NCBI GenBank assembly: GCA_900315205.1
Contig: OMYF01000010.1
Location: 1-57,032 of the forward strand
Length of the DNA: 57,032 nt
Reading direction: 5' to 3'
Source: an uncultured Acidaminococcus sp.
Lineage (GTDB): Bacteria > Bacillota > Negativicutes > Acidaminococcales > Acidaminococcaceae
In this document: in pieces, positions 15,537 through 24,633 of the stretch
How positions within the stretch are numbered: position 1 is the stretch's first letter
How the letters are laid out: each line of letters begins with the position of its first letter
Made by a program: the position numbers and the translations under genes
Notes under the pieces: model-generated
Seen by the model: only the letters and a program-made list of their open reading frames with translations
What the model was told of the DNA's origin: nothing
The model's database searches: none

Positions 15537-16181
15537 TTATTTTTTGCTGTTCCGGTAATCTTCCAGGAATTTTGCAAGCCCTTTATCGGTCAGATCATGA
15601 TGGATCAGTTCCCGCAGGACTTTGGTCGGGATCGTGGCAATGTCGGCACCGGTCAGCATGACTTTATTGACATGGTCGACGCTGCGGATGCTCGCCGCGA
15701 TAATCTGGGTGGGCAGATCATACAGACGGAAGACCTTTACCATATCGGCCACGAGCTGGACCCCGTCTTCGCCGATATCATCGAGGCGTCCGATGAAAGG
15801 ACTCACGTAGGTGGCACCGGCCCGGGCTGCCAGCAGGGCCTGGCCCAGACTGAACACGAGCGTGACATTCGTATGGATGCCTTTTTCGTGGAGAATCTTG
15901 ACAGCTTTCAGGCCTTCCGTGATGCATGGAATCTTGACGACGACATTGTCAGCGATCTTGGCAAGCTTTTTTGCTTCTTTTACCATGCCCTGGCAGTCCG
16001 TGCTGATGACTTCCGCACTGACGGGACCGGGGATCAGCTTGCAGATTTCCGGGATGACTTCAGCCTGGGTGCGGCCGGAGCGGGCGATGAGTGTCGGATT
16101 GGTCGTGACGCCATAGACGATACCCTGATCGGCAAATTCCTTGATTTCATCTACGTTTGCCGTATCCATAAAAATTTTCAT
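15537..16181 (-). CDS. Transaldolase / fructose-6-phosphate aldolase-like protein (TalC type)
   Basis: This 214-residue class I aldolase matches the short transaldolase family (TalC/FSA): FMDTANVDEIKEF at the N terminus, GVTTNPTL, the Schiff-base lysine in NVVVKIPCI near residue 85, TNVTLVFS, and AARAGATYVSPFIGRLDDIG followed by TQIIAASIR. Members transfer dihydroxyacetone units in the non-oxidative pentose phosphate pathway or cleave fructose 6-phosphate; motif reading alone does not settle which. It is a single-gene unit between a bidirectional terminator and a 261-base spacer containing only a hairpin. Confidence 0.9.
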   Translation of the reverse strand: MKIFMDTANVDEIKEFADQGIVYGVTTNPTLIARSGRTQAEVIPEICKLIPGPVSAEVISTDCQGMVKEAKKLAKIADNVVVKIPCITEGLKAVKILHEKGIHTNVTLVFSLGQALLAARAGATYVSPFIGRLDDIGEDGVQLVADMVKVFRLYDLPTQIIAASIRSVDHVNKVMLTGADIATIPTKVLRELIHHDLTDKGLAKFLEDYRNSKK

Positions 16182-16345
16182 GGGAATCCCTCTTTCCTTT
16201 TATATTCCATTGATCCAAAGAACGAAATCATGCTCTCTCATTTTATGATAATTCACAACCAGCGGGAAAGCAATGAAATTTTTTGCCGCAAATGTAAAAG
16301 AAACGTAAAATGAACAGGATCCGTGCCGGTATTCCGGACATGCAG

Positions 16346-16387
16346 AAAGGATCATGGAACGAAGAGAGGGACATTCCATGATCCTTT
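16346..16387. terminator. Hairpin at the 3' side of the flavodoxin gene
   Basis: Arms 16346-16359 and 16374-16387 are perfectly complementary over 14 bases with a 14-base loop. It lies downstream of the minus-strand flavodoxin gene and is its likely terminator, although the T-run is short (CCTTTC). Confidence 0.6.
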
Positions 16388-16442
16388 CGCAAAGCAATGC
16401 TGCACAATAGGAGATCGAACTATAGCCACACGAAGGAGAAGA

Positions 16443-16865
16443 TTAAGCGAGAGCTTCTCCCAGTGCTTTACACTGAGCCAGGCCGCCGTCATCCGGCGTG
16501 CCGTTCAAAATAAGGGGATCTGCCGCAAGGACGGCACCGGCAGCTTCAGCATCGGCTTTCCAGCTTTCCATCCATTCGCCGCTGCCCCAGCCATAGGAAC
16601 CGAAGAGAACGATCTTCCTGCCTTTCAGCTGGTCTTTTACCGCATCCCACATGGGCTGGAATTCAGTTTCTTCCAGGTTTTCAGCGCCCATGGCCGGGCA
16701 GCCGAAAGCAATCCCGTCATAAGAAGCAGGATCTTCTGCTGCGAAGTCAGCTGCGGTAAAGAGCGCCACATCGGCACCTTTGCCTTTCAGGCCTTCTTCC
16801 ACGGCCTGTGCCATCGCTTCTGTGTTTCCCGTACCGCTCCAATACACTACTGCAAATTTACTCAT
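16443..16865 (-). CDS. Flavodoxin (short-chain)
   Basis: This 140-residue flavodoxin has the FMN phosphate loop VYWSGTGNTEAMA at the start, the 60s loop GCPAMGAENLEE and the 90s loop FGSYGWGSGEWM. These segments and the length strongly resemble the Megasphaera elsdenii flavodoxin. It replaces ferredoxin as a low-potential electron carrier when iron is short. The true start at 16865 is supported by AAAGGAAG upstream; the frame is open far upstream but that part is not coding-like. It lies 157 bases downstream of a DUF3793 gene on the same strand, with likely common iron-responsive control. Confidence 0.93.
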   Translation of the reverse strand: MSKFAVVYWSGTGNTEAMAQAVEEGLKGKGADVALFTAADFAAEDPASYDGIAFGCPAMGAENLEETEFQPMWDAVKDQLKGRKIVLFGSYGWGSGEWMESWKADAEAAGAVLAADPLILNGTPDDGGLAQCKALGEALA

Positions 16866-17022
16866 TCTGATATTCTTCCTTTCCCTGGAAACTTCAGCCG
16901 GCTGGCATGTCATGCGTGCAGGGCACGGGTCCTGATGGACCGGGGAATACGTCCGCTGCACCGTCATTTCTGGATCCGGCAGTTCCTTTGTTGAATTTAT
17001 GACACGGAAACAACTCGCTCTC

Positions 17023-17586
17023 TCAGGCAACAGCCAGCTGGCTGAGCGCCGTGCCATTTGCATAGCACTGGCAGTAGATGCGGGTACATTTCCGGCATTT
17101 CTCAAAAAAGCGCCGCGCCCGGGCCGGGTGGCTGTAAGCTTTCCAGCAGCCCGAGCAGAGGCCTTTTTCCCTGGGGGCGACCAGATAACCCTCGACGTCT
17201 TCCAGCGGATATCCGAGAAGAATCCCGATTTCATGGGGGAAGGAAGCCCGCGTTGCAAGCAGCAGGGACATCTCCGTCAGGATATCCTCCCAGCCGGAAC
17301 CGGAGTAGCCCCGGCGTCGGAAAAACTCCAGGTTCTCGGGCTGGTCCATGATGGACTCAAGGGCTTTTGGCCGATAGACGAAGAGGAGTCCGCTGCGCTT
17401 TATTACATCGTACTGCAGCAGCGCAATGTCCAGGTGTTTGGACTCGAGAATGCGGGAAACAGAAGCGACGAGCCTGAAGGGATCCGCCGTCGGGGGAAAG
17501 ACGAAACGGAATAAGCTCGAAGCTTTAAGACCGGCCAGCGTGGGTGCACACTGGCGGACCAGCTCGGTCTCGAACGGAATCCTCAT
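17023..17586 (-). CDS. DUF3793 family protein
   Basis: This 187-residue protein matches DUF3793 in pattern: an N-terminal half with ALLQYDVIKRSGLLFVYRPKAL, then HEIGILLGYPLEDVEGYL near residue 120, and a C-terminal cysteine-rich tail with CSGCWKAY and CRKCTRIYCQCY. Function is unknown. The family is often found beside flavodoxin and ferrous-iron uptake genes in Clostridia and Negativicutes. The ATG at 17586 follows GGAGG by about five bases; the frame's first start is a TTG inside that site. Two TTAG-N6-CTAA dyads lie in its leader. Confidence 0.82.
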   Translation of the reverse strand: MRIPFETELVRQCAPTLAGLKASSLFRFVFPPTADPFRLVASVSRILESKHLDIALLQYDVIKRSGLLFVYRPKALESIMDQPENLEFFRRRGYSGSGWEDILTEMSLLLATRASFPHEIGILLGYPLEDVEGYLVAPREKGLCSGCWKAYSHPARARRFFEKCRKCTRIYCQCYANGTALSQLAVA

Positions 17587-17609
17587 ACGTACCTCCAATA
17601 GGATATTAA

Positions 17610-17723
17610 TTAGTGTAAGCTAACCAAACAACATGAAAAGGAGAGGTCTTTAAACATTTTTGTGTATCTAAGTTAGCTTTTACTAACTGAATGCAGTATA
17701 TCATGCAGAATGTTTTTTGACAA
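17610..17723 (-). promoter_or_regulatory. Promoter with two DtxR-like dyads ahead of DUF3793-flavodoxin
   Basis: On the minus strand, -35 TTGTCA (17723-17718) and -10 TATACT (17700-17695) have a 17-base spacer, giving a start near 17688. Two dyads of the form TTAG-N6-CTAA follow: 17673-17686, lying on the predicted start, and 17610-17623, near the ribosome site. Extended over 19 bases the second matches about 15 of 19 positions of the DtxR/IdeR consensus (by eye). This fits repression by an iron-dependent DtxR-type regulator. The rest of 17724-17910 shows no gene. Confidence 0.6.
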
Positions 17724-17914
17724 CCCCCATTTTGAAAATTTTTTTGCCGGTCCCTCCTTTGGCCTTTTTTGCATTCCCGGATCACGGATGGCAACTCAGA
17801 AGATATCCTGCATGGTGCTGCAGGCCGCCGGGAATTCTTCCTTCGCTTGGCCGGCAGCCAGCTGCGGTCCAGCCCGGGGGCTCGGACGGATTGTAGTGTT
17901 TTTTCCTTTGCCCA

Positions 17915-17923
17915 TGATATAAT
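17915..17923 (+). promoter_or_regulatory. Extended -10 promoter element
   Basis: TGATATAAT contains a perfect TATAAT (17918-17923) preceded by TG at the extended -10 position; no convincing -35 at 17 bases. It is the best candidate promoter for the GNAT gene at 18206, which would leave a leader of about 270 bases (17930-18205) in which I see no other feature. Confidence 0.45.
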
Positions 17924-18205
17924 GATGTCAGCCCTTGAGCTGCAGGGATTTTGGCTGAGGCAGTGCTCCGCAATCCAGCCGGCCGCAGTATGCCGCACCG
18001 CAGCCTGGAACCTGTTTTGGAGACTCTCGTACAGATCCGGCCTTTTCGGCCGTTTTGCATGATCCCGGAGCTTTGCGGACCGGATTGGGATGGAATGCTG
18101 CGCCCGGCACCGATCCCTGCACTCGGCCGATCGTCCGCACAGCGCTGGATGCACTGCAGCGGATTAGAATTTTATGAAGGACAGAAGAATGAAGGAGGAA
18201 GCAAA

Positions 18206-18502
18206 ATGGATACAATCCGCCTTGTCAAGGAGCCGGACAAACTTCGTGCTGCCGTGTATGACGGAACGGAAGAGATCGGAAAATGCACCTGGGTGGTGGC
18301 CCGCCCCGGTGTCTGGATCCTTGAGCACACCATCGTCGATCCCCGCTATGGGGGAAGGGGCCTGGCAGCGAAGCTCGTCCAGGCTGTGGCGGAAATGGGA
18401 CGCGCTGCCGGCGTCAGGATCGTGCCGCAGTGTTCTTATGCCAGGGTACAATTTGAACGAAAAAAAGAATATCAGGATGTAGCCCTGATGGATCCGGAAT
18501 GA
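18206..18502 (+). CDS. Small GNAT-family N-acetyltransferase (YjdJ-like)
   Basis: This 98-residue protein matches the minimal GNAT-like acetyltransferases (COG2388, YjdJ type): a two-strand start with YDGTEEIGKCTW, then ILEHTIVDPRYGGRGLAAKLVQAV, which contains the acetyl-CoA pyrophosphate loop (RYGGRGLA), and a short IVPQCSYA strand. Substrate is unknown. The ATG at 18206 follows AAGGAGGA by about six bases; the frame is open for 255 bases upstream but that stretch has no coding character. It stands alone between the iron-responsive operon and the trp T-box. Confidence 0.82.
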   Translation: MDTIRLVKEPDKLRAAVYDGTEEIGKCTWVVARPGVWILEHTIVDPRYGGRGLAAKLVQAVAEMGRAAGVRIVPQCSYARVQFERKKEYQDVALMDPE

Positions 18503-18557
18503 CAGTGTTAAAAAATATACAAAACTTGAACGAATCTATCTTTTTTCATCGGAACGT

Positions 18558-18586
18558 TTGACAAGCCGTCATTCCAGTGCTATTAT
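18558..18586 (+). promoter_or_regulatory. Promoter of the trp operon leader
   Basis: TTGACA at 18558-18563 and TATTAT at 18581-18586 with a 17-base spacer; predicted start near 18592. Confidence 0.8.
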
Positions 18587-18591
18587 GCATT

Positions 18592-18867
18592 CATAATTCA
18601 ATATGAACCCAAACCTTTGAGGTGGAGATAACGCCAGAATATGTGCGCACAGAGAGTCCGGGAAGCTGAGAGCCGGATCGAGGCAGTCTGACAAATGGAC
18701 CACTGAGGGCGCGATGAAATCTTCGGAAAGTATCCCGCGACGCAGCACCGGCGTTACCGGTGAGGAATGTGTTGGCATTCTGCTGAGGTGTGGGGCTAAA
18801 GGCCCCATAACAGGGTGGTACCGCAGGTTATGACGCCTGTCCTTGTATGAGGACAGGTGTTTTTTAT
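18592..18867 (+). promoter_or_regulatory. T-box leader, predicted tRNA-Trp specific, controlling trpEGDCFBA
   Basis: The leader has the lower Stem I helix GGTGG/CCAC, the GCTGAGAGCC apical motif near 18665, the specifier loop ACAAATGGA with codon UGG at 18696-18698, and the T-box AGGGTGGTACCGCAGG at 18812. The bulge UGGU has variable base U, which can pair with the G73 of bacterial tRNA-Trp by wobble. A terminator follows. Uncharged tRNA-Trp should promote readthrough into trpE 70 bases downstream. Confidence 0.92.
18833..18867 (+). terminator. trp T-box terminator hairpin
   Basis: Arms 18833-18842 and 18851-18860 pair over ten positions with one G-T; a run of T follows at 18859-18865. Confidence 0.85.
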
Positions 18868-18939
18868 TGACTGTAGGGACAGCCGGGCATTTGCCAACCT
18901 GGCTGTCCATTCTTTTTTGAATATCCCAAGGAGGCTATC

Positions 18940-20409
18940 ATGACAAAACAAACCCGGTTGGAAGAGGTTAAGAAAATGGCTGTGCAGGAAGGAGCCGTTC
19001 CTGTTGTGCGGGAACTGCTGGCGGATACGCTGACACCGATCGGCCTGATCAGTCTCGTGCGCAGGCACAATGACCGCTATTTCCTGCTGGAAAGCATGGA
19101 AGGGATTGACGCCCGGGGCCGCTATTCGTTCGTTGGGTACGCGCCGATCGCCCGCGTTACGGCAAAGGACTTCAAGGTCACCGTTGCCATGGACGGCAAA
19201 AAGGAAGCGGGCGGGGACAATCCGCTGGATGTGATCCGGCGCTTCCTGAAGGAATATCATACGAAACCGCAGCCGGGGCTGCCTCCCTTCACGGGTGGTT
19301 TCGTGGGATACTTCTCCTACGATTTCATCCAGTACTGCGAACCGAGCCTGCGCTTTGATCCGAAAAAAGCGACGGAGTTCCCCGATTTCGACCTTATGCT
19401 TTTTGACAAGGTCATCGTCTTTGACCAGTTCAAACAGAAACTGTATCTGATCGTCAATATCCGGACCGACGACATCGAGAAGGAATATGCAAGGGCTGGC
19501 AGGGCTCTCGATGAGATGGAGGCACTGGTGCGGGAACCGGTCGCACTGCCGGCCGATGTGCCTGCAAAAATGGGCCCCATCTCGAGCAACCAGACCCGGG
19601 AGCTCTACGACAGGAACGTCCTGCGGATCAAGGAGTACATCCGGCAGGGAGATATTTTCCAGGCCGTCTATTCCCAGCGTTTTTCCGCTTCTTACGATCA
19701 GGACCTTTTCAACCTCTACCGCAGGCTCCGGACGACGAATCCGTCCCAGTACATGGTGCTCTTCAAGAATGAAGATACGGAGATCGCCGGTGCCTCTCCG
19801 GAAACCCTGATCAAGCTCGAAGGCAGGACCATCACGTCCATGCCGATCGCGGGCACGCGGCCCCGGGGCAGGACCGAGGAAGAGGACCGGGCTCTGGCGG
19901 AAGGGCTGCAGACGGATCCGAAGGAACTGGCCGAGCACAACATGCTCGTCGACCTCGCCCGGAATGATGTCGGCAAAGTCAGTGAATTCGGCAGTGTCAA
20001 GGTCCATGACCTGCACATGATCAAATATTTCTCCCACGTCATGCATCTGACGAGCCGGGTCACGGGCAGACTGAAGGAAGGCCTTGATGCCATCGATACG
20101 CTCTGTGCAGCGATTCCGGCGGGGACGCTGTCGGGAGCCCCGAAGATCCGGGCCTGCCAGATCCTGGATGACCTGGAACCGGAACGGCGCGGCCCTTACG
20201 GCGGCGGTGTCGGGTATCTGGACTTTGCCGGCAATATGGATATCTGCATTACGATCCGGACAGCCGTCAAGCGCGGAGACACTGTGTACTTCCAGTCCGG
20301 CGGCGGTATCGTGGCCGATTCGGTCCTCGACAATGAATTCATGGAAACCATCAATAAATCCGGCGCGGTGAAAGATGCGCTCCTGGCAACGACGGAGGCG
20401 GAAGCATGA
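18940..20409 (+). CDS. trpE: Anthranilate synthase component I
   Basis: This 489-residue chorismate-binding enzyme makes anthranilate from chorismate using ammonia from TrpG. Motifs include RYSFVGYAP in the N-terminal region, FTGGFVGYFSYD, RNVLRIKEYIRQGDIFQAVYSQRF-type region near residue 225, SPETLIKLEGRTITSMPIAGTRPRG, and the C-terminal PAGTLSGAPKIRA and GGGVGYLDFAGNMD segments of the active site. The first gene of a complete seven-gene trp operon; AAGGAGG lies eight bases before the ATG. Its last four bases overlap trpG (ATGA). Confidence 0.96.
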   Translation: MTKQTRLEEVKKMAVQEGAVPVVRELLADTLTPIGLISLVRRHNDRYFLLESMEGIDARGRYSFVGYAPIARVTAKDFKVTVAMDGKKEAGGDNPLDVIRRFLKEYHTKPQPGLPPFTGGFVGYFSYDFIQYCEPSLRFDPKKATEFPDFDLMLFDKVIVFDQFKQKLYLIVNIRTDDIEKEYARAGRALDEMEALVREPVALPADVPAKMGPISSNQTRELYDRNVLRIKEYIRQGDIFQAVYSQRFSASYDQDLFNLYRRLRTTNPSQYMVLFKNEDTEIAGASPETLIKLEGRTITSMPIAGTRPRGRTEEEDRALAEGLQTDPKELAEHNMLVDLARNDVGKVSEFGSVKVHDLHMIKYFSHVMHLTSRVTGRLKEGLDAIDTLCAAIPAGTLSGAPKIRACQILDDLEPERRGPYGGGVGYLDFAGNMDICITIRTAVKRGDTVYFQSGGGIVADSVLDNEFMETINKSGAVKDALLATTEAEA

Positions 20410-20978
20410 TCCTGATCATCGATAATTACGACAGTTTTACCTATAACCTGTATCAATTCGTAGGTACGATCAACCCGGATATTTCGGTCATCCGCAATGA
20501 CGCCATGACGGTCTCTGCCATCCGGGACCTGAAACCGGACAGCATCATCCTTTCTCCGGGGCCGGGAAAACCCTGCGACGCCGGCGTATGCGAAGACGTG
20601 CTGCGGGAGCTGAAGGGCGAGGTCCCCATCCTCGGGGTCTGCCTGGGCCATCAGGCCATCGGTGAAGTCTTTGGCGGCACGGTGACGCTGGCTCCGGAAA
20701 TCGTGCACGGCAAGCAGAGCCGGATCCGTATCGACACGTCGGTGCCCATTTTCAAGGGCCTGCCGTCCAGCATCATGGGCGCACGGTACCATTCTCTGAT
20801 CGTCGACAGGGACCATCTGCCGGATGATCTCCAGATCACGGCAGAAACCGATAAGGGCGAAATCATGGGACTGAAACACAGGAAATATGATATTTACGGT
20901 CTGCAGTTCCATCCGGAATCCATCATGACACCGGATGGCATGACCATCATCCGCAATTTCCTGGATCTGAAAAAATAA
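20406..20978 (+). CDS. trpG: Anthranilate synthase component II (glutamine amidotransferase)
   Basis: This 190-residue class I glutamine amidotransferase has the nucleophile Cys in LGVCLGHQAIGE near residue 80, the oxyanion-associated LSPGPGKP, and the catalytic His in LQFHPESIMTPDG near residue 170. It supplies ammonia to TrpE. The four-base overlap with trpE indicates translational coupling. It is not fused to trpD. In some bacteria the same subunit also serves p-aminobenzoate synthesis (PabA); whether it does here cannot be told. Confidence 0.95.
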   Translation: MILIIDNYDSFTYNLYQFVGTINPDISVIRNDAMTVSAIRDLKPDSIILSPGPGKPCDAGVCEDVLRELKGEVPILGVCLGHQAIGEVFGGTVTLAPEIVHGKQSRIRIDTSVPIFKGLPSSIMGARYHSLIVDRDHLPDDLQITAETDKGEIMGLKHRKYDIYGLQFHPESIMTPDGMTIIRNFLDLKK

Positions 20979-21002
20979 ACTGGACTGCAGGAGGAATAAA
21001 AA

Positions 21003-22028
21003 ATGATCAAAGAAGCAATCATCAAACTGGTCAACAAGGGAGATCTGACATATCAGGAAGCCAACACGGTCATGCTGGAAATCATGGGCGGCAAGACGAC
21101 ACCGACCCAGAACGCGGCATTCCTGGCCGCCATGTCCACAAAGAGCGCAAAGGCGGAAACCATCGATGAGATTTCCGGCTGTGCTGAGGCCATGCGCTCT
21201 CTGGCGACTCCTGTTCCCCATCCGGGCATGGAAGTCCTGGAAATCGTCGGCACGGGCGGTGACGGAGCCCATTCCTTCAATATTTCCACCACTTCCGCCA
21301 TGGTCATCGCGGCGAGCGGCGTCAAGGTGGCCAAGCACGGCAACCGGGCTGCGTCTTCCCTGTGCGGGACGGCGGACTGCCTTGAAGCGCTGGGCGTCAA
21401 CATCCAGCAGGATCCGGAACTGGCTCTGAAGTGCCTCCGGGAAGCCAATTTCTGCTTCCTCTTTGCCCAGAAATACCATGCTGCCATGAAGTATGTCGGC
21501 CCCATCCGCAAGGAACTGGGCTTCCGTACGGTATTCAATATCCTGGGGCCGCTCACGAACCCGGCAAAACCGGAAATGTTCGTCCTGGGAGTTTATGATG
21601 AATACCTGGTCGAACCGCTGGCCAAAGTCCTGACGAGTCTCGGCGTCAAGCGGGGCATCGTGGCCTATGGCCGTGAAAAACTGGATGAGATTTCGCCGAA
21701 CGGGCCGACGGCCATCTGCGAGATCCGGGATGGGTACTATCGGACTTCCGTCATCCGTCCCGAGGATTTTGGACTTGTGCCGGGTACCAGGGATGAGATC
21801 GTCGGCGGCACGCCGCAGGAAAACGCGCAGATCACGCGGGATATCCTGAGCGGGAAAATCAAAGGGACCAAACGCAATGCCGTACTCCTGAATGCCGGTG
21901 CAGCACTGTTTGTGGCCGGGAAAGCACCGACCATCAAGGAAGGTGTGGCCCTTGCGGGCGAGCTGATCGACAGCGGCAAGGCTGCAGCTGCCCTGGAACA
22001 GGTCATCCGCGTCAGCAACGGGAATTGA
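21003..22028 (+). CDS. trpD: Anthranilate phosphoribosyltransferase
   Basis: This 341-residue enzyme joins anthranilate to PRPP. It shows [20 protein letters not shown], the PRPP-binding glycine motif, near residue 80; [21 protein letters not shown]; and [25 protein letters not shown] followed by [15 protein letters not shown] lies about nine bases before the ATG. The stop is 14 bases before the likely trpC start. Confidence 0.96.
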   Translation: MIKEAIIKLVNKGDLTYQEANTVMLEIMGGKTTPTQNAAFLAAMSTKSAKAETIDEISGCAEAMRSLATPVPHPGMEVLEIVGTGGDGAHSFNISTTSAMVIAASGVKVAKHGNRAASSLCGTADCLEALGVNIQQDPELALKCLREANFCFLFAQKYHAAMKYVGPIRKELGFRTVFNILGPLTNPAKPEMFVLGVYDEYLVEPLAKVLTSLGVKRGIVAYGREKLDEISPNGPTAICEIRDGYYRTSVIRPEDFGLVPGTRDEIVGGTPQENAQITRDILSGKIKGTKRNAVLLNAGAALFVAGKAPTIKEGVALAGELIDSGKAAAALEQVIRVSNGN

Positions 22029-22042
22029 AGGAAGGCAAGACC

Positions 22043-22837
22043 ATGATCCTGGATACACTGGCAGAAGCTGCCCGGCAGCGGGTGGCGGAAGCGGAAAGAC
22101 AAAAAAGCCCGGCTGCGGTGAGGCAGGAAGCCGAAAGCCTTCCCAAAGACCGCAGCGGCTGTTTCCGGAAAGCGCTCCTTGCACCGGGATTCCATATCAT
22201 TGCAGAAGTCAAGAAAGCATCCCCCTCCAAGGGGCTGATCGCACCGCAGTTCCCGTACCTGGATATCGCGAAGGCCTATGAACGGGCTGGCGCTTCCGCC
22301 ATCTCCGTCCTGACGGAACCGACCCGTTTCCTCGGCAGTGACCGTTATCTCCGGGAAATCCGCCGGGAAGTGGAACTGCCCCTCCTGCGCAAAGATTTCA
22401 CCGTGGACGAGTACATGATCTACGAAGCCAAAGTGCTCGGGGCGGATGCAGTCCTCCTGATCGCAGCGCTCCTGTCGGACAGTCAGCTGCAGGAATACAG
22501 GCTGGCAGCCGAAAGCCTCGGGATGGATGCACTGGTCGAGGCCCATGATGCGGACGAGGTGGACCGGGCGCTGAAGACAGGTGCCAGAGTCCTGGGCGTC
22601 AACAACCGGGACCTCCGGGATTTTACCGTGGATATCCGCAACAGCCTCCGCCTGCGGGCCCTGGTCCCTCCGGAAATCGCTTTTGTCGCTGAGAGCGGGA
22701 TCAAGGGCCGTCCTCAGCTGGAAGAGCTCGAAGCAAAGGGCGTCAATGCGGCCCTCGTTGGAGAACTCCTGATGCGGAGCCCGTCCATTGCCGGGAAAAT
22801 GCAGGAACTTTTGGGAGCGCGCCATGACAAAGATTAA
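22043..22837 (+). CDS. trpC: Indole-3-glycerol phosphate synthase
   Basis: This 264-residue TIM-barrel enzyme closes the indole ring. Motifs are IIAEVKKASPSKG (catalytic Lys) near residue 60, ASAISVLTEPTRFLGS, LLRKDFTVDEYMI (general-acid Lys), LGVNNRDLRDFTVD and FVAESGIK. The ATG at 22043 was chosen with AAGGAAGG upstream over a TTG at 22025 that overlaps trpD. It overlaps trpF by 14 bases, so the two are tightly coupled but not fused. Confidence 0.95.
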   Translation: MILDTLAEAARQRVAEAERQKSPAAVRQEAESLPKDRSGCFRKALLAPGFHIIAEVKKASPSKGLIAPQFPYLDIAKAYERAGASAISVLTEPTRFLGSDRYLREIRREVELPLLRKDFTVDEYMIYEAKVLGADAVLLIAALLSDSQLQEYRLAAESLGMDALVEAHDADEVDRALKTGARVLGVNNRDLRDFTVDIRNSLRLRALVPPEIAFVAESGIKGRPQLEELEAKGVNAALVGELLMRSPSIAGKMQELLGARHDKD

Positions 22838-23456
22838 GATCTGCGGGCTTCGCCGCCGGGAGGACGCCCGGATCCTCAATCTGTTCAAACCGGATTATGC
22901 CGGGTTCATCTTCTATCCGAAGAGCCGGCGGTGCATCAGCGGGGAAACAGCCCTTGCCCTGCGGGAGGCGCTGGATCCGGCAATCCGGACGGTGGGCGTC
23001 TTTGTCAATGAACGGCCGGAGCGGATCCTTGCACTGGTACGGAGCGGTGCCATCGATGCCATCCAGCTCCACGGGGAGGAATCCCCTGAAGCGGTGCGAT
23101 GGCTGAAGGAGAAGGCGGGAGTGCCCATCCTGAAAGCCATCCGGGTGAAGGAAAAAAAGAGCCTGCAGGGCCTGGAAGCGTATGACTGTGATTATTTCCT
23201 CCTGGATGCTTTCACTGCCCAGTATGGCGGGGCCGGCAGGACGTTTGATGAGACGCTCCTGCAAGGCGCGGTCATTCCCAGACCTTTTTTCATGGCCGGC
23301 GGACTGGACGCGGAAAACGTGGGGCCCATCATCGAACGGACGCGGCCCTACGGCGTCGATGTGAGCAGTGCCGTGGAAACGGACGGAGTGAAAGATGCTG
23401 CAAAGATTAGAGCTTTTATAGAAGCTGTAAAAAGAAAGGATGAACAACATGAGTAA
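22824..23456 (+). CDS. trpF: Phosphoribosylanthranilate isomerase
   Basis: This 210-residue TIM barrel has the family start [13 protein letters not shown] with the catalytic Cys, then [33 protein letters not shown] with the catalytic Asp and AGGLDAENV. The start at 22824 (MTKIKICG) is inside trpC; an upstream in-frame ATG at 22788 gives a non-family extension. Its stop overlaps trpB. Confidence 0.95.
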   Translation: MTKIKICGLRRREDARILNLFKPDYAGFIFYPKSRRCISGETALALREALDPAIRTVGVFVNERPERILALVRSGAIDAIQLHGEESPEAVRWLKEKAGVPILKAIRVKEKKSLQGLEAYDCDYFLLDAFTAQYGGAGRTFDETLLQGAVIPRPFFMAGGLDAENVGPIIERTRPYGVDVSSAVETDGVKDAAKIRAFIEAVKRKDEQHE

Positions 23457-24633
23457 CGGAAGATATGGTTCGCATGGAGGGCAGTATGTGCCCGAAACGC
23501 TGATGAATGCTGTCCTGGAGCTTCAGGAAGCCTATGAACATTACAAGAAGGATCCGCAGTTCCTGAAGGAACTGCAGGCCCTGTATCATGATTATGCCAA
23601 CCGGCCGAGCCTGCTGTACTATGCAGACCGCATGACGAAGGATCTGGGCGGTGCCAAGATCTATTTAAAGCGGGAAGACCTCAACCATACGGGCGCCCAT
23701 AAGATCAATAATGCCCTGGGCCAGTGCCTCCTGGCCAAAAAGATGGGCAAGAAGCGTGTCATCGCTGAGACCGGCGCGGGCCAGCACGGCGTGGCCACGG
23801 CGACGGTGGCGGCGCTGCTGGGACTGGAATGTGTGGTCTATATGGGAAAGATGGATACGGAACGGCAGGCACTCAATGTCTACCGCATGAAGCTCCTCGG
23901 GGCCGATGTCGTCCCTGTCGAGACCGGTACCATGAGCCTGAAGGATGCCGTCAATGAGGCGCTCCGCGAATGGAGCCGCCGCTGCGAGGATACGGCTTAC
24001 TGCATTGGTTCTGTCATGGGGCCTCACCCGTATCCGATGATGGTCCGTGACTTCCAGAAGGTCATCGGTGAGGAAGTGCGGCAGCAGATGATGGAGAAGG
24101 AAGGCCGTCTGCCCGATGTGGTCATGGCCTGTGTTGGCGGCGGCAGCAATGCCATAGGGATCTTCTATGATTTCATCCCGGACAAACAGGTCCGCCTGAT
24201 CGGCGTGGAAGCCGCCGGACGCGGCATCGACACGGCTGAGACGGCAGCGACCATTGCCTGCGGCAAGCCGGGTATTTTCCATGGCATGGAATCGTATTTC
24301 CTGCAGGACAGCGATGGCCAGATCGCACCGGTGTACTCCATTTCCGCCGGGCTGGATTATCCCGGCATCGGGCCGGAACATGCCTATCTCTATGATACGG
24401 GCCGGGCCGAATATGTTCCGATCACGGATGATGAATCCGTCCAGGCTTTTGAATATCTTTCCCGCACCGAGGGGATCATCCCCGCTGTGGAGAGCGCTCA
24501 TGCCGTGGCATATGCCATGAAGCTTGCGCCGACGCTGCCGAAGGACAAGATCATCGTGGTCAACCTGTCCGGCCGCGGTGACAAGGATGTGGCAGCCATT
24601 GCCAGATACAAGGGGGTAGATCTGCATGACTAG
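23449..24633 (+). CDS. trpB: Tryptophan synthase beta chain
   Basis: This 394-residue PLP enzyme condenses indole with serine. The PLP Lys is in [15 protein letters not shown] near residue 80, the indole tunnel motif [16 protein letters not shown] follows, and the phosphate-binding [12 protein letters not shown] is near residue 230. It is the classical TrpB1 type that works with TrpA. Two starts are possible, 23440 and 23449; the second fits the AAAGGA spacing and family start better. Eight bases overlap trpA. Confidence 0.96.
   Translation: MSNGRYGSHGGQYVPETLMNAVLELQEAYEHYKKDPQFLKELQALYHDYANRPSLLYYADRMTKDLGGAKIYLKREDLNHTGAHKINNALGQCLLAKKMGKKRVIAETGAGQHGVATATVAALLGLECVVYMGKMDTERQALNVYRMKLLGADVVPVETGTMSLKDAVNEALREWSRRCEDTAYCIGSVMGPHPYPMMVRDFQKVIGEEVRQQMMEKEGRLPDVVMACVGGGSNAIGIFYDFIPDKQVRLIGVEAAGRGIDTAETAATIACGKPGIFHGMESYFLQDSDGQIAPVYSISAGLDYPGIGPEHAYLYDTGRAEYVPITDDESVQAFEYLSRTEGIIPAVESAHAVAYAMKLAPTLPKDKIIVVNLSGRGDKDVAAIARYKGVDLHD

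Noticed and set aside
17606..18154. Minus-strand frame across the 17.6-18.2 kb spacer
   Set aside because: It runs through the iron-responsive promoter and dyads and has no motif or plausible start.
20196..22184. Long open frame antisense to trpE-trpC
   Set aside because: It is a mirror of highly biased real genes, with no ribosome site and no domain.
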